A DNA stretch of 29,082 bases, taken from positions 1 through 29,082 of the forward strand of contig PFKL01000225.1 in NCBI GenBank assembly GCA_002784245.1, written 5' to 3'. The notes below the pieces were generated by a model, which was not told the DNA's origin, did no database searches, and saw only the letters and a list, made by a program, of their open reading frames with translations. This document shows, piece after piece, positions 7,258 through 14,772 of the stretch (positions are counted from its first letter, which is position 1; the number at the start of each line of letters is the position of its first letter). Made by a program: the position numbers and the translations under genes. The stretch comes from Comamonadaceae bacterium CG_4_10_14_3_um_filter_60_75. GTDB taxonomy: Bacteria > Pseudomonadota > Gammaproteobacteria > Burkholderiales > Burkholderiaceae_C.

Positions 7258-8379
7258 TCAGGGTTTACCCAGCGTCGGGTAGTCGGTATAGCCTTTGGCA
7301 CCACCACCGTAATAGGTGCTGCGGTCGCCTTCGTTGAAAGGTTTGTTGCGCCGCAGGCGCTCCACCAGATCAGGGTTGGCGATGAACGGCCGACCAAAGG
7401 CCACCAGGTCGGCGCCTTCGCGCACCACCTGTTCAGCCAGCGGCTTGTCCAGACTATTGTTGACCATCCAGGCGCCCCGGCCACCCGCAGCGCGGTAGGC
7501 ACGGCGCAGGCCGGTGTAATCAAAGGGGCGATCGGATAACTCGCGCGGACCGCCAGTAGCGCCTTCAATGATGTGGATGTAGGCCAGGTTATAGGCAGCC
7601 AGCTCGCGCACCACATAGTCAAACAGCGGTTGCGGGTCGGGGTCAAACGCGTCGTTGGCCGGCGTCACCGGCGACAGGCGGATGCCGACACGGCCCGCGC
7701 CCACGGCGTCGGTGACGGCACGCACCACTTCGAGTGGAAAGCGGGCGCGGTTTTCAATGCTGCCGCCAAAGTCGTCGCGGCGCTGGTTGGAGCCACTCTT
7801 GAGAAACTGGTCGAGCAGGTAGCCGTTGGCACCATGAATTTCAACGCCGTCAAAACCGGCAGTGTCGACCGCGTTGCGCGCGGCAGCGGCGTAGGCGTGC
7901 ACGATGTCGGGCAACTCGTAGGCTTGTAGCGCGCGCGGCTCGGAAGTTTCGACAAACTCCGGCACGCCGCTCTTGAGCAGCACGGTCTTGGTCTTGGCGG
8001 TGATGGCCGACGGCGCCACCGGTTTGCCACCGCCGGGCTGCAGACTGGTGTGCGAGACACGGCCCACGTGCCAGAGCTGACAGACGATTTTGCCGCCAGC
8101 GGCGTGCACGCTCTGCGTCACATTTTTCCAGGCTTCAACCTGTTCCTCGGCGTACAAGCCGGGCACGTCGGCGTAACCCTGACCCTGCTGGCTGATCGCC
8201 GTGGCTTCGGTGATGAGCAGCCCGGCACTGGCGCGTTGCGTGTAGTACTGCGCCATTAGCGCGGTGGGCACCGCGTCTGGCGCGCGGTTGCGCGTGAGCG
8301 GCGCCATGACGATGCGGTTGGCCAGGCGCAAGTCACCAGCGGTCACCGGGTCAAATAACGTAGCTTTTAAGTGCGGCAT
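7258..8379 (-). CDS. nemA: Old Yellow Enzyme family alkene reductase / N-ethylmaleimide reductase
   Basis: A 373-residue FMN-dependent TIM-barrel oxidoreductase that reduces activated C=C bonds of enones, maleimides and nitro compounds using NAD(P)H. Recognisable parts are MAPLTRNRA near the N-terminus, CQLWHVGRVSH, the substrate-binding motif HGANGYLLDQFL, NRARFPLEV, and FGRPFIANPDL (phosphate binding) near the C-terminus. The length is normal for NemA-like enzymes. I take the ATG at 8379, preceded by AAGGA, rather than the TTG two codons earlier. It follows metW by 29 nt and is probably carried on its transcript; a role in methionine metabolism is not implied. The specific symbol is by family resemblance. 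Confidence 0.85.
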   Translation of the reverse strand: MPHLKATLFDPVTAGDLRLANRIVMAPLTRNRAPDAVPTALMAQYYTQRASAGLLITEATAISQQGQGYADVPGLYAEEQVEAWKNVTQSVHAAGGKIVCQLWHVGRVSHTSLQPGGGKPVAPSAITAKTKTVLLKSGVPEFVETSEPRALQAYELPDIVHAYAAAARNAVDTAGFDGVEIHGANGYLLDQFLKSGSNQRRDDFGGSIENRARFPLEVVRAVTDAVGAGRVGIRLSPVTPANDAFDPDPQPLFDYVVRELAAYNLAYIHIIEGATGGPRELSDRPFDYTGLRRAYRAAGGRGAWMVNNSLDKPLAEQVVREGADLVAFGRPFIANPDLVERLRRNKPFNEGDRSTYYGGGAKGYTDYPTLGKP

Positions 8380-8408
8380 GATCAATCCTTGTTATGTTGT
8401 GGCGAGCC

Positions 8409-9014
8409 TTAGCGTGAAAGTTTATAGACCGAGGTGCCGGCCAGCAAGTTGGGCAGCCAGCGTACCACTTCACCGGCCTGAATACCAAAGTCGTCCAACA
8501 CCGTCAGCCCACACGCAAGCGCCAGCACGCCAAGGTCTGCGTGGGTGCCAACGCGGATGTTGGGCGTGTCGTACCACTGGTAGGGCAAGCGGCGCGTCAC
8601 CGGCATGCGTCCGGCCAGTACGCTCAAGCGGTTGGGCCAATGGGCAAAGTTGGGGAAGGCGACGATACCCAGCCGGCCCACGCGCACCGTCTCACGCAGC
8701 ATGACCTCGGCGTTGCGCAGGTGTTGCAGCGTGTCGATCTGCAGCACCACGTCAAAGGACGCGTCTTCAAACATTGACAGGCCTTCGTCCAGGTTAAGCT
8801 GGATGACGTTGACGCCACGCTGCACGCAGGCCAGCAGATTGGTGTCGCTGATCTCGATGCCGTAGCCGCTGCAGCCGCGTGTTTGCTGCAGATAGGCCAG
8901 CATGGCGCCGTCGCCGCAACCCAGATCAAGCACGCGCGCGCCGCGTGGCACCAGCTCGGCCAGCGCCTGCTGGGTCGCGTTAACCGTCCGGCCGGAAGCC
9001 ACCGCGGCGTTCAC
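8409..9014 (-). CDS. metW: Methionine biosynthesis protein MetW
   Basis: A 201-residue class I SAM-dependent methyltransferase-like protein. Motif I is VLDLGCGDGAML at about residues 29-40, followed by GYGIEIS, the central DVVLQIDTLQHL, and the MetW-typical segment FPNFAHWPNRLSVLAGRMPVT. MetW is the obligate partner of MetX in many Proteobacteria and supports its acyltransferase activity; its own chemistry is poorly defined. The gene overlaps the metX stop codon by 4 nt (ATGA), so it is translationally coupled and shares the riboswitch-controlled transcript. Confidence 0.93.
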   Translation of the reverse strand: MNAAVASGRTVNATQQALAELVPRGARVLDLGCGDGAMLAYLQQTRGCSGYGIEISDTNLLACVQRGVNVIQLNLDEGLSMFEDASFDVVLQIDTLQHLRNAEVMLRETVRVGRLGIVAFPNFAHWPNRLSVLAGRMPVTRRLPYQWYDTPNIRVGTHADLGVLALACGLTVLDDFGIQAGEVVRWLPNLLAGTSVYKLSR

Positions 9015-10165
9015 GTAGAAGCCTCCAGTCTTTGTGAAACGCTATCAAAATAAGAACGCACTACGCCCATATAACGGGCGTCATCGAGCAAAAAGGCATC
9101 ATGGCCGTGCGGTGCATTGATCTCGGCGTAGGTCACATCACGCTTGTTGTCAAGCAGTGCCTTGACGATTTCTCGGCTGCGGGCCGGGGCAAAGCGCCAG
9201 TCGGTGGTGAAACTCACCAGCAGAAACTTGGCGCTAGCGCGCGCCAGCGCCTGACTCAAATTGCCGCTGTAGGCGCGCGCCGGGTCAAAGTAGTCCAGCG
9301 CCCGGGTGATCAGCAGGTAGGTGTTGGCGTCAAAGTACTCGGCAAACTTGTCACCTTGATAGCGCAGGTAGCTCTCAATCTGGAATTCGGCTTCCAGTGT
9401 GCTGTAAAAGAAGTTGCGCTCGGCCTCGCTTTGCGTTGCCGCGATGAGTTTGCGGCCGAATTTGGCGTTCATCACGTCGTCGCTCAGGTAGGTAATGTGG
9501 CCGATCATGCGGGCGATGCGCAAACCGCGTTTGGGTACCGTGCCATGCTGGTAAAAGTGGCCGCCATGAAAATCGGGGTCGGTCTGGATGGCGCGGCGGG
9601 CGACCTCGTTGAAGGCGATGTTTTCGGCGGTCAAATTAGGCGCGCTGGCGATCACCACCGCGTGGCACACGCGCTCTGGATATTGCAGCGCCCAGCTGAG
9701 AGTTTGCATGCCACCCAAGGACCCGCCCATCACAGCAGCCAGGGTCTGGATGCCCAGCGCGTCAAGTAGTCGCGCCTGCGCGTTGACCCAGTCTTCCACC
9801 GTGACCACGGGAAAGTCCGCACCATAGACCTGGCCGGTATCCGGGTTGGTGTGCATCGGCCCGGTCGAACCAAAGCACGAGCCCAGGTTGTTGACACCGA
9901 TGACGAAAAAATGCCGGGTATCGAGCGGCTTGCCCGGCCCAATCATGTTGTCCCACCAGCCTTCGCTCTTGTCTTGCCCCGCATAGACACCGGCGACATG
10001 GTGTGACGCGTTGAGCGCGTGGCAAATCAGTACCGCATTGCGCTTGTCGGCGTTGAGTGTGCCATAGGTTTCATAGCTCAGGCTATAGCCACGCAGCGAG
10101 GCGCCGCTTTGCAGCGGCAAAGCCTCGGCAAACTGCATGGACTGGGGTGTGGCGATCAATTGCAT
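9011..10165 (-). CDS. metX: Homoserine O-acyltransferase MetX
   Basis: A 384-residue alpha/beta-hydrolase-fold enzyme that acylates homoserine in the first committed step of methionine synthesis. Seen in order: SYETYGTLN, CHALNASHHVAG, the nucleophile elbow MGGSLGGMQ (Ser in GGSLGG), YLRYQGDKFAEYFDANTYL, the catalytic Asp region SFTTDWRFAP and the catalytic His in NAPHGHDAFLLD. MetX of betaproteobacteria may use succinyl-CoA instead of acetyl-CoA; I cannot tell which from the sequence alone. Start: ATG at 10165. No Shine-Dalgarno is visible, because the bases before it are the U-run of a terminator hairpin. A TTG one codon earlier is less likely. The leader contains a SAM-II riboswitch. metW overlaps its 3' end. 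Confidence 0.93.
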   Translation of the reverse strand: MQLIATPQSMQFAEALPLQSGASLRGYSLSYETYGTLNADKRNAVLICHALNASHHVAGVYAGQDKSEGWWDNMIGPGKPLDTRHFFVIGVNNLGSCFGSTGPMHTNPDTGQVYGADFPVVTVEDWVNAQARLLDALGIQTLAAVMGGSLGGMQTLSWALQYPERVCHAVVIASAPNLTAENIAFNEVARRAIQTDPDFHGGHFYQHGTVPKRGLRIARMIGHITYLSDDVMNAKFGRKLIAATQSEAERNFFYSTLEAEFQIESYLRYQGDKFAEYFDANTYLLITRALDYFDPARAYSGNLSQALARASAKFLLVSFTTDWRFAPARSREIVKALLDNKRDVTYAEINAPHGHDAFLLDDARYMGVVRSYFDSVSQRLEAST

Positions 10166-10166
10166 C

Positions 10167-10201
10167 AAAAAAACCCGGATCCGCTAAAGGCAAAACCGGG
10201 T
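10167..10201 (-). terminator. Riboswitch-controlled terminator overlapping the metX start region
   Basis: On the minus strand ACCCGG (10201-10196) pairs perfectly with CCGGGT (10178-10173), followed by seven T residues (10173-10167) that end one base before the metX ATG. The 17-nt loop contains CTTTAGCGG (10189-10181), which can instead pair over nine bases with CCGCTAAAG in the upstream aptamer. That makes this a conditional terminator rather than a fixed one. Confidence 0.75.
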
Positions 10202-10260
10202 AGGCTGGCATCTTTAGCGGCACTTGTTACGCGCCCGCAATTCTGGCAAATCGGCGCAGA
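10202..10260 (-). promoter_or_regulatory. SAM-II (SAM-alpha) riboswitch aptamer upstream of metX
   Basis: Read on the minus strand, the leader has P1 strand GCGCC (10257-10253), the conserved GATTTG, a loop ending TTGC, the P1 partner GGCGC (10235-10231), then AACAAG (10228-10223) and the conserved GCTAAA (10218-10213). The order and words P1-GAUUUG-UUGC-P1'-ACAAG-GCUAAA match the SAM-II consensus as I remember it. UUG of the loop can pair with CAA of the tail, giving the H-type pseudoknot. Position directly upstream of metX fits the family. The second pseudoknot helix is not obvious by eye. Expected effect: SAM binding holds GCUAAA and represses metX. Confidence 0.8.
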
Positions 10261-10264
10261 GGTC

Positions 10265-10273
10265 AGTATAGCA
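10265..10273 (-). promoter_or_regulatory. Extended -10 promoter element of metX
   Basis: TGCTATACT on the minus strand (10273-10265) is a TGnTATACT extended -10, placing the transcript start about 7 nt downstream, near 10258, at the 5' edge of the riboswitch. No good -35 is seen, as is common for extended -10 promoters. It lies 8 nt beyond the stop codon of the GDT1-family remnant. Confidence 0.55.
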
Positions 10274-10280
10274 ATGACAC

Positions 10281-10430
10281 TCAGGCCAACAGCGCCCACA
10301 CGCCCAGATCCATGAAAATTGCCGCTGACACCCGATGCACTACGGTCAAGGGCACCAGCCGCGTCATGCGCTCACCCAGCCAGACCACCGGTGCGTTGGC
10401 CAGCATCATGCCCAGCGTGGTGCCGGCATG
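10281..10430 (-). pseudogene. C-terminal remnant of a TMEM165/GDT1 (UPF0016) family gene
   Basis: The minus strand reads 49 codons and a stop, beginning H-A-G-T-T-L-G-M-M-L-A-N and ending FMDLGVWALLA. This resembles the last transmembrane hairpin of bacterial GDT1/TMEM165-family proteins (the GTTLGMMLAN..PVVWLGER pattern), which are putative Mn/Ca cation exporters. An in-frame TAG at 10433-10431 closes the frame just upstream, and further upstream I see no family sequence in any frame, so the other roughly 75% of the gene is missing. It is most simply a deletion remnant kept next to the metX promoter. Confidence 0.65.
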
Positions 10431-10618
10431 CTACCGGAATGGCTGGCCCACGCCTTCACTACCCTGATTGGCCAAGTCAGTCCGAATTTCACCCCCTGTT
10501 GGCAAAATACCGTCGGCGATATCACCAATCTGGCGCAGTTATTGCTTTAACTTGGTGCGTTTTTCCAATTCCGGAAAATCATGCACTTAAATAAAGCAAA
10601 CTATTCGGAGAGGCTCTC
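10431..10618. other. Intergenic region between the GDT1 remnant and amtB
   Basis: I see no supported gene here. An inverted repeat TTTTCC-N6-GGAAAA (10561-10578) lies 41 nt before the amtB start and could be an operator or a weak hairpin. I found no sigma-54 -24/-12 element and no good NtrC palindrome. A 40-codon open frame (10428-10550, +) begins at the pseudogene break and matches nothing I recognise. Confidence 0.4.
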
Positions 10619-11821
10619 ATGGATGCACTTCAACAGGGCGCAAACGCCCTGTTCATTCTTTTGGGCGGCATCATGGTGCTGGCCATGCACGCGGGTTTTG
10701 CCTTTCTGGAACTGGGCACGGTCCGGCGCAAGAGTCAGGTCAACGCGCTGGTGAAGATTTTGGTGGATTTTTCGGTGTCAACCGTCGCGTATTTTCTGGT
10801 TGGCTACGGCGTGGCCTACGGCACGCATTTCCTGGTCGGTGCCGAGCAACTGGCCGCCAAAAACGGCTACGAGCTGGTCAAATTTTTCTTCCTTCTGACC
10901 TTCGCAGCGGCCATCCCGGCCATCATTTCCGGCGGCATTGCCGAGCGCGCCCGCTTTTGGCCGCAGCTGATCGCCACCGCGGTGATCGTCGGCTTTGTCT
11001 ATCCATTTTTTGAAGGCATCGCCTGGAACCAGCACTTTGGCGTGCAGGCCTGGCTGAAAGGGCTGACTGGCGCCGAGTTTCACGACTTTGCCGGCAGTGT
11101 CGTGGTGCATGCGGTGGGTGGCTGGATTGCGCTGCCCGCCGTGCTGCTGCTGGGTGCGCGATCCAACCGCTACCGCAAGGACGGCGGCATGTCGGCGCAC
11201 CCGCCGTCAAGCATTCCGTTTCTGGCGCTGGGCGCGTGGATTCTGACGGTAGGCTGGTTTGGTTTTAACGTGATGAGCGCGCAAACGCTCGACAAAATTT
11301 CGGGCCTGGTGGCGGTGAATTCGCTGATGGCCATGGTCGGCGGTACGCTAGCGGCGCTGGTTGCGGGCAAGAACGACCCCGGTTTTGTGCACAACGGCCC
11401 ACTTGCTGGACTGGTCGCGGTGTGCGCGGGCTCTGACCTGATGCACCCGGTAGGCGCCTTGGTGGTCGGCGCCATCGCTGGTACGCTGTTTGTGACGATG
11501 TTCACCTGGACGCAAAACAAATGGAAGATCGACGACGTGCTGGGCGTGTGGCCGCTGCATGGGCTGTGCGGCACCTGGGGCGGCATCGCAGCGGGCATTT
11601 TTGGCAGTCAAGCGCTGGGCGGTTTGGGCGGGGTCAGTTTCAGCGGACAGTTGCTCGGCACCGCGTTGGGCGTGGGCTGGGCCGTGGCGGGCGGGGTGCT
11701 GGTCTACGGTACGCTCAAACGGACCGTGGGTCTGCGCCTGAGCCAGGAAGAAGAATACGACGGCGCGGACTTGTCGATCCACAAGATCAGTGCCACACCC
11801 GACCGCGAGGCCAACTGGTAG
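10619..11821 (+). CDS. amtB: Ammonium transporter Amt/AmtB
   Basis: A 400-residue inner-membrane ammonium channel with about eleven hydrophobic helices. The twin-histidine pair of the conduction pore is present: His164 in VVHAVGGWIALPA and His314 in WPLHGLCGTWGGIAAGIFG. The C-terminal tail GLRLSQEEEYDGADLSIHK is the conserved cytoplasmic segment that interacts with the PII protein GlnK. The annotated ATG is preceded by GGAGAG 8 nt upstream, and the protein starts directly with the first membrane segment without a long signal peptide. Unlike many bacteria, no glnK lies next to it: upstream is a gene remnant, downstream a convergent diguanylate cyclase. PII control would therefore have to come from a protein encoded elsewhere. 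Confidence 0.94.
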   Translation: MDALQQGANALFILLGGIMVLAMHAGFAFLELGTVRRKSQVNALVKILVDFSVSTVAYFLVGYGVAYGTHFLVGAEQLAAKNGYELVKFFFLLTFAAAIPAIISGGIAERARFWPQLIATAVIVGFVYPFFEGIAWNQHFGVQAWLKGLTGAEFHDFAGSVVVHAVGGWIALPAVLLLGARSNRYRKDGGMSAHPPSSIPFLALGAWILTVGWFGFNVMSAQTLDKISGLVAVNSLMAMVGGTLAALVAGKNDPGFVHNGPLAGLVAVCAGSDLMHPVGALVVGAIAGTLFVTMFTWTQNKWKIDDVLGVWPLHGLCGTWGGIAAGIFGSQALGGLGGVSFSGQLLGTALGVGWAVAGGVLVYGTLKRTVGLRLSQEEEYDGADLSIHKISATPDREANW

Positions 11822-11822
11822 C

Positions 11823-14405
11823 CTACGTGGCGCTGAACACCACCCGGTTGCGGCCCTGCTCTTTGGCTTGGTACATGGCCGCATCGGCGCGGCGCAAGAT
11901 CTGCTCCTGGTCTGCGTCCACTGCCGAAAACAGTGTCAAACCCATGCTGGCGGTACAACGGTGTTCAATCATGCAGATGTCGCCGTTGGCTTGGGTAATG
12001 CTGAGGACATAGGGTTGCGCCAGGCTGGCGCAAATTTTCTCGGCCAGGTTGCAGGCATGGATGCGCGCCGCTGTCGGCTCAGACTGCAAGTCGGTCAGCA
12101 TCACGACAAATTCGTCGCCGCCAATGCGCGCCACCGTGTCTTCTTCGCGCAGGCAGGTCTTAATGCGCCGGGCCACTTCCACCAGCAACAAGTCACCCGT
12201 TTGATGCCCGTGCGTGTCGTTGAGGGGTTTGAAGTTGTCCAGATCCAGAAACACCAGGGCGCCAAGTGCCCCGCTGCGCTTGATGGTGGTCAACGTGTGA
12301 CTCAGGCGCTCGATGAGTAGCCGGCGGTTGGGCAACTGCGTCAACAGGTCATAAAACGCCAGTTGCCGTATTTTCTGCTGCATCAGGTGACGGTCAGTGA
12401 TGTCTTCAAAGGTGGCGTAGGCTTGCACCACCTTGCCGTTTTCCAGCAAGGGCGTTGCGCTGACCAGGATCCAGACATCATCGCGCTCCGGCACGGCCAC
12501 GCCCATCACGACGTTGAACTGGGGCTGACCCGTTCGGAGCGCCAGAAAAATCGGGTGTTGGTCGCCCGGAAAATCGCTGCCGTCTTCGTGAATGGCGTGC
12601 CAGCGCGGGTCCATTGAGGTGCGCCCCTGCAATTGGTCGAGCGACAAACCCAGAATCCGCTGGGCCGCCGGGTTGGCCGCGGTGATGCGACCCTCTGGAT
12701 CGTGATAGATCACGCCGACCGGGCTGGTTTCAAACAGCGTCCTGAAAACGTTTTCGCTGGCGCGCAAGGCGGTCTGGGTTTGCTTGTAGGCAATGGCAAT
12801 GGTGGCCAGGCGGGCGGTTTGCTGGATCAATTCAATGTCGGCGTCTGAGGGCGTGTGCACATACCGGTGGTAAATGGCAAAGGTACCCAACACCGTTGCG
12901 TCGGTTGAAAAAATGGGCTGCGACCAGCACGCCGCCAACCCTGCACGCGCAGCAATATCCTTGAACTTGACCCAAAACGGGTGGGTGGCAATATCGCCAA
13001 CCACGACCCGCTCGCCCGTATAGGCCGCCGTACCACACGAACCCTGGCCAGGGCCTATTTCCATGCCTTCGATGGCCAGGTTGTAAAACGCGGGCAGGCT
13101 CGGTGCGATGCTTCGCCCGATACGCTTGCCGTCGTCGGTCAACAGCAGCACACTGCACAGCATGGCCGGGTGCAATTGCTCAACGCCCTGTACTATGGCC
13201 AGCAGCAAGTCTTGCACGTCGGTGTTGCCGGCCATCAGCTCCAGAATCTGGCCACGAAAATGCTCATACTGTTCGGCCAGTTTGGTGGCGGTGATGTCGG
13301 TGTGCGTGATGACCACCCGACGATCGGCTTCGCTGCCAAAGGGTCTGGCCACCAGGGTAAACCAGCGTTGCTGCTCAGGCGAATGGCAGGGGTAGTCGAG
13401 ACTGAACGACGGCCCGCGCCCCTGCAACACCACCATGATGCCATCCAATGCCGCCCGCGCTTCGTTATCGCCCGAGGCGCTGGCGTCTCTGCATGCCTGC
13501 AGATAGTTGACCCCAACGCCAGTGGCGCGAACGGTTGGGCTGGATGCAGCGGTACTGTTCTGGGCAAATTGCTGCCATTGGTCGTTGACCGCCAAAATGA
13601 CACCCTGGTTGTCAAGCACCGCCACCTCTGCTGCCACCGAGTTCAGGATGGCACTCTTGAACGCCTCGCTGACCTTCAACGCCGCATCTCGGCTGGCAAT
13701 GGCATCGAGCATGGCGTTGAAATGGTGCGCCAATTGCGCTGCTTCATCGGTGCCCTGCACGGTGACGCGCAAATGGGTGTCACCAGCCTCAATATTGCGC
13801 GCCACCTTCGAGATGGCGTGCAACCGGCGCGCGACGTAACGGCTACCCAGGCTGGCAAAGACCACACTCACCGCCAGCACAAACAACAAGTGACGCACGC
13901 TATTGGTGCTGATCTGCGTCAGATACGCCTGCAAAGACTGGCCCGACGTGCCCACCCGCACCCAGCCCAACTGCTGGCCATTGAAAATAACGGGGCTGAC
14001 AGCGTCGATCAACGTTGCGTCGGCTTGCAACAGGGCAGGCTCAAGCACCGTCGGCAAGCCGGTACGGTATGACCCAAGGTTCTTTGGGTCGGAGCGCGCC
14101 AGCACCTGGCCTTGGGCATCAAGCACCATGGCGAAGTCAAAATCGCGATAGGCTGACACGCTCTTGACCATTTCAGCCAGGGCAGCGCGGTCCTTGACCG
14201 CCAGCCCAGATGCCGTTGAAACAGCCAGGCTGCGCGCCATGGCCAGCACATGACGGGTTTCATCTTCAATTGCCTGCGTGCGCTGGTAACGGTCATGGTC
14301 CCACACAAAGTAAGACATCAATAACAGGATAGTCAGCACCACACCCAGCGTCATTTGCCGTTGCAAGCTGCCGCCAATCAGGTGCTGAAGCGTCCTGCGT
14401 ATCAT
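11823..14405 (-). CDS. Membrane diguanylate cyclase with HAMP-PAS-GAF-PAS-GGDEF architecture
   Basis: An 860-residue sensor predicted to make cyclic di-GMP. TM1 lies at about residues 17-37, a periplasmic sensor region follows to about 170, then TM2 (about 171-190) and a HAMP linker containing ARNIEAGDTHLRVTVQGTDE. Next come a first PAS-like domain (about 250-370, VLDNQGVILAVNDQWQQFA), a GAF domain (about 385-545, GQGSCGTAAYTGERVVVGDI), a second PAS domain (SPVGVIYHDPEGRITAANPA) and a C-terminal GGDEF domain. The signature GGDEF is at 762-766 and the allosteric inhibitory RxxD motif (REED, 753-756) sits five residues before it, so the enzyme should be active and product-inhibited. There is no EAL or HD-GYP domain. 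It converges on amtB with one base between stops. The ligand is unknown. Confidence 0.93.
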   Translation of the reverse strand: MIRRTLQHLIGGSLQRQMTLGVVLTILLLMSYFVWDHDRYQRTQAIEDETRHVLAMARSLAVSTASGLAVKDRAALAEMVKSVSAYRDFDFAMVLDAQGQVLARSDPKNLGSYRTGLPTVLEPALLQADATLIDAVSPVIFNGQQLGWVRVGTSGQSLQAYLTQISTNSVRHLLFVLAVSVVFASLGSRYVARRLHAISKVARNIEAGDTHLRVTVQGTDEAAQLAHHFNAMLDAIASRDAALKVSEAFKSAILNSVAAEVAVLDNQGVILAVNDQWQQFAQNSTAASSPTVRATGVGVNYLQACRDASASGDNEARAALDGIMVVLQGRGPSFSLDYPCHSPEQQRWFTLVARPFGSEADRRVVITHTDITATKLAEQYEHFRGQILELMAGNTDVQDLLLAIVQGVEQLHPAMLCSVLLLTDDGKRIGRSIAPSLPAFYNLAIEGMEIGPGQGSCGTAAYTGERVVVGDIATHPFWVKFKDIAARAGLAACWSQPIFSTDATVLGTFAIYHRYVHTPSDADIELIQQTARLATIAIAYKQTQTALRASENVFRTLFETSPVGVIYHDPEGRITAANPAAQRILGLSLDQLQGRTSMDPRWHAIHEDGSDFPGDQHPIFLALRTGQPQFNVVMGVAVPERDDVWILVSATPLLENGKVVQAYATFEDITDRHLMQQKIRQLAFYDLLTQLPNRRLLIERLSHTLTTIKRSGALGALVFLDLDNFKPLNDTHGHQTGDLLLVEVARRIKTCLREEDTVARIGGDEFVVMLTDLQSEPTAARIHACNLAEKICASLAQPYVLSITQANGDICMIEHRCTASMGLTLFSAVDADQEQILRRADAAMYQAKEQGRNRVVFSAT

Positions 14406-14772
14406 GACAAGATTCGATCAAGAGACCGCCCCGTGTGTGTTCGTCCCGGGAAGGTTAGCCCTCGCTGGTTGCAAAGTCAATGACGCTGATCAAGTCTCGG
14501 GATGGCGGTCAAACAACCCGCAGCGTGGCATCGCCATGCTTTGTGTTGCGCGCCGCATGAAATCACGCAGCAAACCAACGCTTTCCTGACTAACTGCAAA
14601 TAAATCGTTGCGAATCACAAAATTAACGTATCATCCGATCCCGTATTGCCTTTCAAAGGTGATATGTAGTTTGCGGTGAATGTCAGTTTCGCGTCTTATC
14701 GAAGTCTTCAGTGGTTTGATTGTTGCGGTTATGGACTCCATCGCGTTTTGAGTTATTTTGAGGAGTCCTTTC
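14406..14772. other. Intergenic region with the long leader of the RNA-binding protein gene
   Basis: No gene is supported between the divergent cyclase and RRM genes. A possible promoter for the RRM gene is TCGTTG (14602-14607), 18 nt, then TATCAT (14626-14631), which would give an untranslated leader of about 135 nt. The leader contains CCTTTCAAAGG (14649-14659), a near-perfect palindrome, followed by a U/G-rich stretch. Long structured leaders are typical of cold-induced RNA-binding protein and csp mRNAs. The promoter assignment is weak. Confidence 0.4.

Noticed and set aside
9035..9057. GCTATCAAAATAAG near the metX 3' end as a further copy of the short dispersed repeat
   Set aside because: It encodes the ordinary MetX C-terminal sequence RSYFDSV, and only the first third of the repeat pattern matches.
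10181..10220. Both complementary helices of the metX leader forming one H-type pseudoknot at the same time
   Set aside because: The connecting segment crossing the 9-bp stem would be only 2 nt, too short; mutually exclusive helices explain the sequence better.
10428..10550. A 40-codon plus-strand frame (MLPEWLAHAFTTLIGQ...) starting at the pseudogene break
   Set aside because: No recognisable family, no Shine-Dalgarno, and it overlaps the remnant's end; probably chance or part of the deleted region.
10540..10618. Sigma-54 or NtrC site upstream of amtB (TTGGTGCG and ATGCACTT half-sites)
   Set aside because: The GG/GC spacing of a -24/-12 element is not met and the half-sites are too far apart for an NtrC palindrome.
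14404..14589. A 61-codon plus-strand frame between the cyclase and the RRM gene
   Set aside because: No Shine-Dalgarno and no recognisable sequence; coding is not supported.
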